Position numbers and translations under genes: made by a program
Source of the DNA: Diabrotica undecimpunctata
Taxonomy: Eukaryota; Arthropoda; Insecta; Coleoptera; Chrysomelidae
Assembly (NCBI RefSeq): GCF_040954645.1
Contig: NC_092810.1
Location: 68,260,660-68,324,659, forward strand
Reading direction: 5' to 3'
DNA length: 64,000 nt
The notes under the pieces: generated by a model
Told to the model about the DNA's origin: nothing
What the model saw: only the letters and a program-made list of their open reading frames with translations
Database searches by the model: none
Shown: piece by piece, positions 1 to 12,105 of the stretch
Layout of the letters: each line of letters begins with the position of its first letter
Numbering within the stretch: the stretch's first letter is position 1

Positions 1-249
1 TCAATTTATTATATATTTATTTCCAAAAAATATGAATTTTTATACAGCATTGGACATAATTCCATTCTTTCCACACGCCTGTCTGTTAACTGTTTTTTTT
101 TAAATTCAAATAAGATTTGCGTTGGCAATGAATAAGCCACAATTTCACTTTAAAATAAGTTTATTTTGACGTTTTGTTTATTCTCCGTTTTGGTACTTAC
201 CGGTTCCTGGCTCTCGAGAAAAAAACAAGATTTTAGATCCCTGGTTCAA
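1..249. other. AT-rich stretch, nothing recognised
   Basis: No coding frame, terminal repeat or RNA gene can be supported here. It precedes a LINE remnant. Confidence 0.5.
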
Positions 250-1010
250 TTTCCTCCTCTGTCTTCCCGCTCCTTCTTCTTCATAATTCCAGCGATCAGA
301 CAGTGCACTTCTCTCCATTCTCTCTCTCCTCTCATCATCATGTTTACCATGCTTCTTTCATCCAGTCTGAAACCCAGTCGTCTCTCGAAGTCTCCCCTCT
401 CATTTGCCTATCTTTGGCAGTTGAAAAGGTGGGCTGGAGCGTCCAGCACCCTACAAACAGCACAGTCCACCAAGGCAGATTTGCCTACCCTATTCGTTAA
501 GATGCCAAAATTACCATGTCCGGTCAGAAACTGCGTCAGGAAGTAATTCAGTTCACCACGGTCTCAGATCAGGAATAAGCTCCTACGTCCACCTTGGCTT
601 TCCGCTATCACTCGTCCATTCCCCCTACCTTTCCTCTATTGTTCTCTCTTCGCGTACTTCGCAGTTTTCAGCACGCTACACCACACGGGAGCAGCATAGG
701 TCACCACCAACTGAAAAACTCGATTTAGCACCTCTTTTAGTGCTTCCTGGGCCTTCAATGTTCGGAATTAGCCGTATCGAACCTCAGTCCTTACGACAAC
801 CAGACTCCGAGGTACTTAACTGATTTAACCAGTGCAACCTCCACCCCCTTCCAGTGTAAAGCGAAGAGATGATTTGCCCCGATTCCCCTTAAGAACTACC
901 AGCTCAGTTTTCTGAGGTGCCAGCTGTAGATTGTTCTCTCTGATCCACCTACTAATACTACGCAGGATATTATTGGTAGCATGTTAGTTATTATTTTCGG
1001 TTGTCTTTAT
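250..1010 (-). mobile_element. R1/Jockey-type LINE remnant (3' part)
   Basis: On the minus strand the stretch is richer in GC than its surroundings and translates in broken frames. The segments resemble the C-terminal half of a non-LTR retrotransposon polyprotein. One block (about 1000-790) reads like the end of a reverse transcriptase, with an ILRSISRWIRENNLQL-type helix, KTELVVLKG and a VKYLGVWLS motif. A second block (about 570-430) reads GELNYFLTQFLTGHGNFG, as in the region after RT of R1-like elements. Several frameshifts and stops separate the blocks, so this is a dead copy. The clade is inferred from motif style only. Confidence 0.6.
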
Positions 1011-1574
1011 AACATTGACATAATCTGATGTCATTACTAGTATGACCTAATGAAATGTAAATTGTCATGATAACAGTTTCTGATTCTTGCTTCTATCAAA
1101 TTTAAAACATGTCAATAAGTGAAATATGACACGAATTCAGAATTGTTTTTGTTCAAATCCAATCTATTTACAAACAATCTTAATATTTACAATGTTAATG
1201 ACATAATTCTCATGCAATGACGTTAACCAGCTTCTAATAAATGGAAAATTAACAACCTACGCTAATTACGATTTTTTTGGACGGCTCGGTATAATAAAAC
1301 TTTAAACAAAAATTGTATGACGTCATCACAGGATCATTAAAAACAAAAGCAAAGATAAATTAAAAATATTAACTATGTGTCACTATATTTTTGACAATCC
1401 TGAATTTGCGTAATTACTCCCAGGTTTTAAACTTAAGCAATTACATTGTATAAATTACTCAACATATACTAACTCAGCAATCATGCCGGTATATTATTCA
1501 CTATCAGTCATTTTGCCAACTTGTGTGGTTAAAGTCTTTAAGACTAATGTCTCTGACTAATAAATAATTCTTAC
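1011..1574. other. AT-rich spacer, nothing recognised
   Basis: No gene or repeat structure was found between the LINE remnant and the TTAA target site of the piggyBac element. Confidence 0.5.
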
Positions 1575-1578
1575 TTAA

Positions 1579-4143
1579 CATGTTCAGCCCCGGGTGGGAT
1601 CAATATGATGCATCACTAAATAGTACTCCTGGGACAGTAAGGCATCACTCTAATGCCACACTACAGTTTTGTATTTGGGACACCGTAGCATCAACTGTGC
1701 CCCCACAGCTATATAAATTACATTGTAAGTTAGACAGGGTGGTCCAAGGAGCAAAATAATATTTCCTGATCGGATGTGAGACGGTTTTTACGAAAGATAT
1801 GGAAATTATAAAACTTTATGAAAAAAATAAAAGATTTTATTCAGAATGTGCAAAAATAATTATAATAATATAACACCTTATTATTTTAAAACAGCATTAT
1901 GTGTTGAGAAAAAACAAGAAATACAATAAAGTTTTTTGCATTGGTTGCACAACAATTTAGAACGAGAACACTACTTGTTTTGAGCTTCCTTCCGCCCCAA
2001 TTCATTCTTCATTCTGACGTAGCAAACCACACATCTGTTTTTTCTTCCTTCTACAAGCTCATGACTGACATCGGTGTTATCGTTGATATTAGTTTCAATA
2101 GCGGACATTTCACCCAGTAGTTCTATAGCGACTTCTGTTTTGAACTCTGTTATAGTCAATTTAGTTTGTGTAACCTGTGTATATACAATATGAGCATTCA
2201 CCAAGGCACTACCAAACAATAATTCTGTGGCTAATTTCCTGTACCATTTATTCCCTCGTCTCAAGCAATGTGAATATGCTTTTTTCTTATCTGAGAGATC
2301 AATAAAGGATTTTGAATCATTGTAATCAACAATCATTTTGGGCTTTTCAATTTCTTTGCCTTTGTGTAGACGTTTCAACATTTCGTCTCCGTGCTTTGTA
2401 CTAATCATCAAGACATCCCTTTTGTGACACCATTTTAACATTACAACTCCGGAATTACTTTATAGGGCAATTTTTTCATTTTTTTTTTAGTTTTTTCTTG
2501 ACAACCTCGGGACAATTCATTTTTCTGTTTGACCGAATAGTGCCTACAAGGTAAGTTGTACGGCTGAGCAGTGTATAAGCAAGGGTGACGCTCGTATAAT
2601 AATTATCTGTGAAGAGAGTACGACCACTATCTAACAACCCTTCCATAAGTGATAGAACAACAGATAAAGAGGCATTTTGACCACCCTGACCATCTTTTGC
2701 ACAGTAAATTTTGAGGTCATAATTGTAGCCGTTTTCTAAGCAAAGCTTATAGAATTTGATACCAAATTTGTGTTTTTTATTTTTGATATATTGCTTGAAT
2801 TTCAAGCGACCACGATAAGTTATCATAGTCTCGTCAATACAGACATTTTCTCCTGTAGTAACAATTTACCGAAATCTAGAAATAAGTTTTTGAACCAACG
2901 GAGATATTTTGTGAAGCCGATCAAAATTCGGCGAGTTTGGTTGTGGCGCTGTTTCATTATTGTTGAAGTGAATATTTGAAAGTAATTGCTCAAAACGATT
3001 TCTAGACATTTTGTGTCTTATATTGGTAACAAATAAGTAATTTCTGCTCCAATAGTCGCGTAATCGTGGTGCTTTTAGCAATCCCATCCATATAGTTACC
3101 CCAAAGAATATTTCCATTTCTTTTCTTGTAGTTGGTATCCAACGTTTACATTTAGATTTGGCTACAACAGGTCGGCGATTTATCTGTTGATCTGCGTATA
3201 AATTCGTTTGATCAACTATATAATCGATCAAGTCATCAGTCACAAATAGTTTGTAAAAGAAATAAGGAGTTTCTGTAAAATTGTTGTAATATTCCAGTCT
3301 TACCCCAGCATTCTGAATAGTCTGCGGAAAATTTTTCAACTTGGAAGTGTCAACTTCGCTCCATAATAAATCTGAACTCTCCATTCATCTTCTTCTGCGA
3401 CAGCAGCAAATGCAGAAATTACAGTTTTTATTGTCTGTTGTATCAGGTCATCCTAAACAGAAATTAGGTATGACTTTCCAAAATGAACATAAAAGTTTAG
3501 TAAAATTTACCTCATTTTCAAGGGACCGTAACGCTTTTTTTGGTATACCGCTAGGCCCTGGCACTGTAAGATTGCATTAGTCCGGTACTTCACTGATGCC
3601 ATGTAATTTTCTCAGTTTCCTTCGGAAGAATCCGAGGTTTCTGTGTCACTGGGTATATAATCATCTGATGATCCAGAATTTGCATAAGGGTCGTCCACTC
3701 CTACGTCTTCATCTGACATAAGCTCTTTGTATAAACTTACAAGTCTTTTCTGTTCTTTTTCGTAGGAATCCATCGAAAAAATTCGTGTAATCTAATATTT
3801 TATAGTACACTCATACAATAACCGTATGCAAAGAGTACCGAACAAAGAATGACTCAGAATATAACGTCAAATACTTCCGCCGCTTCATACAAGAATGAAC
3901 AAGTTTGAAGCATCACGTAAATGCTACGCTGTCCAGACAAACAAATTTATAGTTCTCGGACAGCGAGGCATCAATGTGATGCCTCAAAAATGTTGTACAA
4001 ACTCGATTGTCAAATTTTTTTTTTTTTGAAAATGAATCAGAAAGGCGGAAAGGCATCCACCACTCCCATCTTATTTACAAACAAAAAAATAAAATGCTGA
4101 CCAATGGACAAGAAAAAAAATTATAACACCGTGGCTGAACGTG
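1579..4143 (-). mobile_element. piggyBac-family DNA transposon, degenerate copy
   Basis: The element is flanked by TTAA on both sides (1575-1578 and 4144-4147), the diagnostic piggyBac target. Its termini are imperfect inverted repeats: CATGTTCAGCCCCGG on the left and CACGTTCAGCCACGG on the right when read inward. The 2.57-kb interior carries a broken minus-strand transposase with piggyBac motifs. Sub-terminal copies of a GCATCAnnnTGATGC-like motif occur near both ends. Target sites and termini are still recognisable although the gene has decayed. Confidence 0.92.
1971..3773 (-). pseudogene. piggyBac transposase pseudogene
   Basis: The minus-strand frame pieces follow piggyBac transposase order. 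An acidic N-terminus starts at 3773 (MDSYEKEQKR, then an S/D-rich run ending in SSEGN). A middle part (3384-2866) carries the WIPTTRKEMEIFFGV and MGLLKAPRLRDYW blocks. A catalytic part has the first Asp in VCIDETMITYRGR, the second in LFTDNYYTS and the third in the YNDSKSFIDLSDKKKAY block. The C-terminus has a short Cys pair (RCVVC). Stops or frameshifts near 3620, 2866 and 2460 make it non-functional. The three Asp positions are still present, so decay appears to be by indels. Confidence 0.88.
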
Positions 4144-4210
4144 TTAAATAAAAGAAATATAATTTTCAAGAATCTACAATAGAAAAATAAACTAAAATAA
4201 TTATAACTAT

Positions 4211-5090
4211 GGTCTGTTTTTTAACCAGGAGGAGTAATTCAAATTTTCCGCGCCGTAAAGCTTGTTTGTAATTGGTCCAACCGCAGGCACGTTTACTTCA
4301 CTAAATTATGACATTTTGACACTAATGACATTTCTGAAATTTTAAAATTCAAAATTTATATCGACGATTTTTTGTGTTTTCTGCGTTATTCCTTACATTT
4401 TTAGATATTTCGTTTGTATTTATATAAAAACAGTTCTTTTCAGAACTATTTAGCGATATATTAGTGTTATTGAGATAACAATATGGATTCGATGCCAAGT
4501 ACTAGTGGTAATTATTCCTCTCCACTTAAAAACGCCGTGTAGATTTGTATGCATTGTATGCATTTGTATGCAATGCATTATAACCATGTATAAACAAATC
4601 AAAATTTATTATTCTGGAATGAAAATAACAGCCACGGTAGCAAAAATAAAACAGGCAACAGGTTAGTTTTGCAGAATAGTTATTGTTAAAATCAAGACTT
4701 ACTAAAGTAATGTGCTAATTTTATTCATACATTTATCATTTTATCACGAATATATCGCTTTCGTGTACGTTCCGGACGATTTTCTTCTACAATGTGATAA
4801 ATAAACTCTAAAAATTCTTCAACTTCTTCATAACAGTCCAACATTTTTTTATTGTAATTAGAAATACTAAATAATATATAATGAAAGTTAATTCGAAAAA
4901 TTATTATTCAAACATAAACAATCAAAGTTATGTTAGAATCAACGTGTGAAGGTGTCCGATACTGATTACTGGATTACAGCAAGGCCGAGATAATAAACAA
5001 AAAAAGAAGATGTATTTGGTAACTTTTCTAGTAACTTTCTTGGGTGTGAATCTGTCTTTCTAGTTTACTCCTCCTGGTTAAAAAACAGAG
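4211..5090. mobile_element. Non-autonomous inverted-repeat element, Harbinger-like deletion derivative
   Basis: Terminal inverted repeats of about 25 bp are clear: TCTGTTTTTTAACCAGGAGG on the left (4213) and its complement on the right (ending near 5088). The flanks contain TAT on both sides, so a 3-bp target duplication is possible but not certain. Inside, a minus-strand fragment (about 4857-4740) reads EENRPERTRKRYIRDKM, which resembles the N-terminal part of PIF/Harbinger transposases. A short plus-strand frame starting at 4483 reads MDSMPSTSGNYSSPLK and stops. No complete transposase remains. Confidence 0.7.
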
Positions 5091-5522
5091 TATAGATGAA
5101 TAAAATAAAACTAACTAAATAATTTGAAGCCACCTCTGCTTACAAAAAAGGATAGAGACAGACTAGAGAGCATCTAAAATATGTTTGTGGTTTTGTTTAA
5201 GCAATATTCCCATCTCTACTCACCGAAGCTCGTCATTATCGTCAGAACAGTACTAAAATTTGATTGGTTTATAAGAAACCCAATATTCGTTTTAGTGTGC
5301 GATTCCAAATCACGTAAAAAGTCAAAAAGATTCCTTATAAAACTAAAAGAGTGCATAAATTATTTTGTCAGTGTCAGTTTCGGTGTTGTCGTTAATATTT
5401 TTCTGATTTGTGTTGTTTTTGTGTCAAAATTTAATATTTTCGCGATTTTTAAATATCGGTTGTCATCCCGCGCATAAAAATAAATGACTGTGTAAAAGGT
5501 GTACCTGAACTTTTTTCTTGAC
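5091..5522 (+). promoter_or_regulatory. Presumed 5' flank and 5' UTR of Hip1
   Basis: This is the sequence between the upstream transposon and the Hip1 start codon. Two overlapping TCAGT motifs at 5368-5379 resemble arthropod initiator elements, but no convincing TATA box or DPE is positioned with them. A three-codon upstream ORF (ATG ACT GTG TAA, 5484-5495) lies 27 nt before the main start, if this part is transcribed. The main start context is GACATGGC. The transcription start is not resolved by sequence alone. Confidence 0.3.
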
Positions 5523-5606
5523 ATGGCTTCACTTTCTTTACCTAGAGTACTTCATCCAAGGAAAACCAGCTTAGAAATTGAAAGAGAAAACTTTGAAAAA
5601 TCTCAG
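5523..5606 (+). CDS. Hip1: Hip1 (huntingtin-interacting protein 1) exon 1
   Basis: This 28-codon first coding exon starts at ATG 5523 and ends at a GTATAG donor (5607) in phase 0. The peptide (MASLSLPRVLHPRK..., ending ERENFEKSQ) matches the start of the HIP1/HIP1R family, where an ExExFExxQ segment leads directly into the ANTH domain. HIP1 proteins bind PI(4,5)P2, clathrin and F-actin and act at clathrin-coated pits. The next coding exon that continues the protein is at 54125, so the first intron is about 48.5 kb. The joined phase and family match make the assignment firm although the exon is short. Confidence 0.85.
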
Positions 5607-6829
5607 GTATAGTTATATCAATCATAGTCTTAATATCGCATTTGGCTTGTTTGGCAACTAACAGGAAGTAGTCTATAGTTGATAAAATTAATCTAATTTC
5701 CACCGAAAAAGGATGTTACACTTTTGCAAATATAATATGTTTTTATAATGATATCCTTTTATGTAACTAGGTTGATTCATCTCATATGGTACGCCCATTC
5801 GGTTCTAAACACTGTTTCTTAGAAGAATGACGTATTTGATCTGTTTATATATTTTCCAAGCATATAAAATATAAACATTTAAATTATATACATAGCTGCG
5901 TTATAGATGTTAATTTGCAAATAGTCAGTTCTCACTTTGAAAAGACAGTAAATTTTGAATTTTTTTGATTATATATACTTCAAAATTAAATATTAGATTT
6001 AATGGAAATTATCCACAATTTTAATTGAAAATGACGTTTCAAATCAAATATTAAACTATTTAAATTTTTTGCTTTTTAAATACATTTTAAAAATACATAT
6101 ACATTACATTTTAAACATATACATACAAATTTATGAATATAAGTTTATGAAAACAATGAAAACTAAATAAAATAACCATGCAGTCTTAGCACAATTTGCA
6201 AGCACTTTTGGCAAATCTGATTCTCTAGATTCTTTGATATAATACATTTTTAATTACCCATTTAGATTGGAAACACTCCTGTAAACATTGAAGTTTTGCA
6301 CTAATTTCTTTCACATAAAAGATGTACCCCAGGACAAACAATAATTTTTTATTCAAATATTTGGGAATAAGATGCTAAAATAAGTTAAAAATAGAGAATG
6401 TATATTAAGTACCTATTTTTAATTAATAAAATACTATATCTTAGAGTTACATTGCCTCATAATAGATATGACTAAATTTCATAAAAATAAATTAATATGA
6501 GATCTATTTCTCAATAGAATGTAAAATGTTTATTTCCACTTCAGGTTGCCTTGCAGTACTTTTTTGTAGTCATAATTTTTAGTATTATTTTTATGACAAA
6601 AATTACTATTCTACTCGATTCAGAGTACTTCCAGATAGTGACTAAAATTGCATAAAAATAAATTTATTTTAAACAAAATTAGAACTATGTATTTAAATTT
6701 TGGAAAAACACATTTATTTCAGAACCTCTCTGCTATAAACTGGTCATACTTAAGGCAATTGGCTTATTTTGAAACTTGCTTCTTTTACTTTACTTTTTGA
6801 AGTTTAGACTTCTCTCTAATTCACATTGA
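5607..6829. other. Start of Hip1 intron 1, no element recognised
   Basis: Very AT-rich sequence with no coding potential, clear terminal repeats or RNA gene that I can support. Confidence 0.5.
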
Positions 6830-6980
6830 TGTTCTCGGTACAGTAATGGTTAATATTGATTGCTGCATCACTGACCAAGCATTGATTGTCAAGGTTACAG
6901 GTTTGGGAACACCTAGGGCATGATGTGCCATATTTTGCTGTTCTCCACATTCGCATAAATAATCATTAGTCACCATACTT
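6830..6980 (-). mobile_element. Possible LINE C-terminal fragment
   Basis: The minus strand contains a short segment reading CECGEQQNMAHHALGVP. This resembles the CxCGxxQTxxHxxxxC zinc-knuckle end of insect non-LTR polyproteins. It is too short and decayed for firm classification. Confidence 0.3.
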
Positions 6981-7589
6981 ACTTTCATACTTCTAAAGTT
7001 TATTTAAACTTTAAAAAGTGTTTTTAAACATTTAAGAGTTTATTTTATTCAGTAGCTGTTCTGTGCTCTTTGGGATAAACCTGCTGATTTGGATATGAAG
7101 TTAAGTGGGATAAGTTTCATACATAAGGTTACTATCTAGCATATGTTATTTAGGGCTCAGCTTCACTCACTTAAGGTAACAGTTAACTTTAATTTTATGT
7201 GTCAACTGCTCTTTCTCTAATTGGCAACAATATTGACTTAGGACTGTAAGATTAAATATGAGAGGGAAAATTGTACTTCTTTTGGGAGATGATAAAAGAA
7301 CCTGCAGAGAGGTTTTTAGATTTTTTAATAAAAAACATGTGTACTGTAATCCTATTAGTTGTGGTACAGTGGATAAAATAAATTAAATATTCAATTAATA
7401 AGTATGATACAGTATCAAAACTGTTTTAAAAATTAATCCTATATATAAGTAATAAACAGAAATGATCAAATCCTGTATTTTTTTCTAAAAAAAGTATTTT
7501 TTCCATTCATTTTTGATATCCTTTTCATGAACTACTTAGAATTTTATTATTTTTGTCTTGAATAATCTATGTAATCTGATTAAAAGATT

Positions 7590-7765
7590 GATTTCTTTGC
7601 TCTGTGTGGCTTTTTATAACTGTTTGCTTTAGCTTTTGCTACTGCTGATTTTACTTCCTTGTTAGAGACCATATAGTTCTGAAAATGATTTTTTTTCCAC
7701 TACTTTATTTTTTCTTGAACTTCGTTTGACAAACACCAGGTCTCTTTATTCTCAAAATTCTCTCT
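7590..7765 (-). mobile_element. LINE remnant, endonuclease-RT linker region
   Basis: The minus strand reads ENKETWCLSNEVQEKIK and then, after a stop, SNKEVKSAVAKAKA. This is the pattern of the linker between endonuclease and reverse transcriptase in insect endonuclease-RT LINEs (a TWWW..EV...K.K block followed by an AVAKAK block). Only about 60 codons remain and they contain stops. Confidence 0.5.
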
Positions 7766-7852
7766 TGTGGTTTTTATAAGTATTTGAATTGTAATATCTC
7801 TAATAATACAAGCCATATTTCTCCAAATTGTATTAGGACTTCCTTTCATGTA

Positions 7853-10167
7853 TAATTGTTTTCATCGTTCTTGGCATGTGCGTGTAAAAACACTTGCAAT
7901 AAGTTGTTTCATCTGTCTTTCTTTGTCTAAGCTCGATTCGTTTACCTCCTCCAGTGGCGGAGCAAAATGTAGCATGTCAAACGAAATAATAGTTATAAAA
8001 GAAAATTATAAATTATTTTTCATTAAATTTCTAATAACGGAATATATGTATAAATTGCGAAGAAGTATTTTTCTAGCTTGCAGTACAATAGGACAGGATA
8101 TAACGAAAAGTACAATTATTTAACCCACTTTAATTAAAAAATGATACAGATTTTTTAAGTTTTAAGCACTGTAGCGAATTCTGAACTGTTACAACGTACT
8201 GACCTTGATTAAGTAGCTAATCAGTCAGCGTCTTCACTGGAACTGTCTTCATCATTGGAATCTTCCGCCAAATCGATGATAATCCTATTTTCATTTTCAT
8301 CATATGTGACCATTTTTGCCCAGTCGTCCTGAATTAATTTTTCAGTATGGTTAACACAACTCGCCCACACTGCAGGTGTTGCCTCAGCTAATCATCGCCC
8401 CAAACTTTTTTCACTGTTTCATCTCCACGTCCATGTTCTCCAATATGACGATCATAGTATTGTTTAGAAATGCCCCAGACCAACTCAATCGGATTATATT
8501 GACAGTGATATGGAGGCAATCTCAAAACCTGATGCCCATGTTCTTGGAGTAGCTCGTCTATAACGTACCTGGTATTTTGTGGTTTATTCTGGCGACAAAG
8601 ACTCAATAGCTCTGTCTTGCCCGAATCGTCGTCAAAAATTATTTTTTTCGCTCGTAACCATTCTTGTAAGTCCGATTTTTTCCAACTGGTATTCGGTAAC
8701 TTTTCTATTAAAGAGCTATGGTATGAGGCATTATCCATAATAATTAGAGATGGTTCCTCCAACATTGGTATCAGCTTTTCGGAGACCCACTTTTTAAAAG
8801 ACTCTTTATCCATAGAATCATGATGGTCTGCACTCTTCGATTTTGTAGAAAACAGTAATCCAGCATCTTTAACAAATCCTTGCCTACTTCCGGCATGTAA
8901 AACAACAAAGCGTTTACCTGTATTTTCGTGTCCTTTTCTGATGCTTTTCACACAGTTATCTTGCCAAGTACGTTTATATGCCCCTTTTAGGAATATCCAT
9001 GTTTCATCTAAAAAACCGAACTGAAGTGGGCTTGGACTTAAAAAATTTCTCATATAATGCCTCAAAAAATACAGTCGTTTGGAGACAATACATGGTTTCT
9101 CACATAGCACTCGTCTACTATTTTCTAGTTTGTATGAAAACCCACAATTTTTCATAAGACGCCACAAACTTGTATCAGAACCGTCATAGAGATGCTTGTT
9201 TCTTAATTGTGTATTTAATTGTAACGTGCTCTCCTTTTGCTTTCATGCCATACAGTACATTTCTAATATCTCCTTTTATAGTATCGCTGACATCATTAGT
9301 CTTTTTTTTGTACATTACGTGACTCTCCTGGTGTAGTAAGAGCTGCCCCTGTCTTGTATTCACTCTTTATTCTTGTCACTGTGCGAAGACTGATTTTCAA
9401 AGCGTCCGCTACTCGTTCATGTACCGATGATAAAGAAAGCAAAGGTCCGTTGTTTTCTTTTTCTTTTTTAAAATACTCCAATAAATAAACTACACATTGT
9501 CGCATTTCTCCTGTTATCGTTTTTCCCGGCATTTTTTTTTATTAAATAGAACAATTAGTTATTCACAACAAAAAATAATAAGTAAAACTGTTCGGAACAA
9601 ATTCCAACAATGACTGACTAAAATCGACTAAAACAACATAAAATATCAATGGTAATTGCTACAATTATAAACCTATTAGCCAGCTCATTCAAGAACAATG
9701 CCACAAGTCATTATTGCAATGGGTATCGGAAGAGAGAGAGTTAATTTATAATAAACTGGAATTTTTAAGGTGTCGAGAGTATTATTTTATGTAATGGAAT
9801 TCCACACAGTAAGAGCTCAAACTATTAATTAATTAAAAACTGTTCACTTATAAAAACTATTTCATCAGCTACTTCAAACCTGCACAGACCAGGTTACATG
9901 TTAAAAAGAAACACGTCACTGCCAGCTATCTGTATTCATAAAGAGGCCGAACTTATCACCGACACCGTATCGGCCAAACGCATCGGTGTTATTGCTACAA
10001 TACTGGGGGACGTGAGTGGTCTCTTCATTCCCTTCTCATCGCACTTTACCATGACGAACGTGACTCGCACAATTGAATTACGCATCTGTGTATCAGAGAG
10101 AGACGAATATTAAAAATTCCATAGTAGCTTATTTCAGGCACACGCCAAGAACGATGAAAACGAGTAT
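7853..10167 (-). mobile_element. DD82E (Sailor-like) IS630/Tc1-mariner-superfamily transposon, copy A
   Basis: Inverted termini pair 7857-7883 (plus) with 10137-10162 (minus). Both read GTTTTCATCGTTCTTGGC followed by a TGTGC-type block. TA dinucleotides flank both ends (7851-7852 and 10168-10169), as expected for TA-targeting elements. The 2.3-kb interior holds a broken minus-strand transposase. The termini, TA target and DDE motifs agree, so the element boundaries are well supported. Confidence 0.85.
8221..9532 (-). pseudogene. DD82E transposase pseudogene, copy A
   Basis: Three minus-strand segments make up the gene. The N-terminal helix-turn-helix part starts at 9532 (MPGKTITGEMRQ..., with VADALKISLRTVTRIK). 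The catalytic core spans 9167-8388. A separate frame gives an acidic C-tail ending DEDSSSEDAD at 8221. The core shows the first Asp in GFLDETWIF, the second in IIMDNASYHS and Glu in PPYHCQYNPIELVWG. Counting residues between the second Asp and the Glu gives 82, far from the 34 of Tc1 and, from memory, the spacing reported for the Sailor group. Frameshifts near 9296-9170 and 8390 inactivate it. Confidence 0.82.
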
Positions 10168-10276
10168 ACCTAATTTTTTCTAATATTTTTACCCTGAATA
10201 AATTTTCTTTCTCATTTTTTAACATCCACTATTAGTTTAGTTTCGCTTCTTACTTCAACATCCTGCATGTTGAAAA

Positions 10277-11089
10277 GCTCAGGAAGTATATTTGAATTAA
10301 AAAAAAATTAGGTTAAATAGTAATTTTTGGGAAACTTGTAAATAATTATTTGTTGTGTATTTTTTCTGTTCTTTTGAATGGCATAGTTAGATTTGCCATT
10401 TTCTCTGGTACATCCTCAAAATTCGAAAAAACCTATTTTTTTGTGTTTTCCCATGTTTGCCATGTCCACAAATAACTTTTTGATATATTTTTTTGTTATT
10501 CTCATAGCGGGATCAGGTTTTCCATTTCCAGACTAGAACATGTTCAAAATATGACAAACCCTCTTTTTTGATATTGTGTCCCATGTTTTTAGCACATAAC
10601 CTTAACTGCGTGTGAATGAAGAACAATAATAGTTCTTCTATTTTTTCCATTTTTTCTAAGGTCATGGTCGAGGCAAGGTCATGTTGGCCATTTTCAGACT
10701 GAAACATGCTCTAAATTTCGAAAAATCTGCATTGACGTTATGTGCTAAAAACGTGGGAAAGAATATCAAAAAAGAGGGGTTTCGTATTTGGAGCATGTTC
10801 TGGTCTGAAAATAGCAAACCTAATTACACTGTTAGAAATAACAAAAAAATATATCAAAAATCGTTATTTTTTGCCATGCAGTTAAGTTTATGTACAAAAA
10901 ACATGGGGGAAAACACAAAAATTAGTTGTTTCGAATTTTGATGATATTCCGGAGAGAAAATGGCAAATCTAACCACGCCATTAAAAAGAACGAAAAACAA
11001 TACACAAACAATAATCATTTAGAAGTTTGCCAAAAATCACCTACATATTCAAAAATTTTTTTTGAAAAATTCAAATATTTTTCCTGAGC
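10277..11089. repeat. Long imperfect palindrome (foldback), arms about 350-400 bp
   Basis: GCTCAGGA at 10277 pairs with TCCTGAGC ending at 11089, and the match continues inward on both sides to a centre near 10730. Each arm also contains repeated subunits (TTGCCATTTTC, then a CATG(C/T)TC block, then AAAATTCGAAAAAACC and CCCATGTTTTTAGCACATAA). The structure is therefore a palindrome made of repeated units. Open frames in it are chance results of the low-complexity repeats. Confidence 0.85.
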
Positions 11090-12105
11090 TTAATTTTGAT
11101 TCAAAAAGATGTGAAAAAAAATTGTAGTTTGTTTGGGAATTAAAATGTATATTCATAAATTTTTTCAGATTTTTGACGTGACAACGTCTTAAATTAGGTT
11201 GTGGCTCGGAGTCATTCATGAAAAAGTGTAACGCCCGCTCACGTCTGTTACAGTGAGTCACCGAACGAGAGAGAGGCCCGCCGGACCGGCGAATGCCTTG
11301 CGTCTCTCTCCCACTCAAACATGATCGGTCCGCTGCGCGCGCAGCACTAGAGAATTAGGCGCGTTGAATCGGTGCGTGCTTCCGTGCTTGTGTCCCTGTC
11401 AGTGTTGTTCCGTCTACCGATTTTTCGGTAGATCTACCGAATTTGATTCCTATCTACCGATCTACCGAACTGCCCCTTGAATCTACCTAATTTTAAAACA
11501 AATATCACAATGACTTGAAAATAAATTCGGATAATACAATTTATCTTTTTATTTCTGTTACCATCAAAAAACTTTTCAGTGTAACCTAATACTTGGTATT
11601 TTTAATACGTTTGTATTAAAATTCATTTGATACTTCCCTATAGTGTTTAAAAATATATTTGCAAAGATGCAAAGAAAGCGAAATACCCCGAGATTCAAGT
11701 TCGTAATTTTATACCTAATAATAACATATTGTATAAACATCATTCCGTCCTCATAATCATTCACACACGCCTCTTCAATTCTCAAAGAATCTCAAGTATC
11801 AAGTGATAAATTATTAGCTAAATGACGGTGTGTGTGCTGTCGGTTTTCTTTGACTGCCGACTTAATCCATTAGCAGATAATGGTTGTTACATCTATTTGA
11901 ACCAGAACGTTTTAACTTTCTGTAAATATTATGACCTATAACTATTTCTCAAAATATTATTAAACCTTATTTGTATCATAATAGCTGATGTGAGCATTTG
12001 GTCCCAATAATTTGATTCTTTATTTATTAAACAAAATTCAATGAATTATGGTTATTTCTAATAATTAGTTCAGCATAATTATTTAAGGTCTTTAACTTTT
12101 GAACC

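Noticed and set aside
166..546. Open frame of 126 codons on the plus strand
   Set aside because: It lies antisense to the LINE remnant and has no recognisable domain.
10681..10941. Open frames in the 10.3-11.1 kb palindrome
   Set aside because: They occur in repeated subunits on both strands and look like chance frames.
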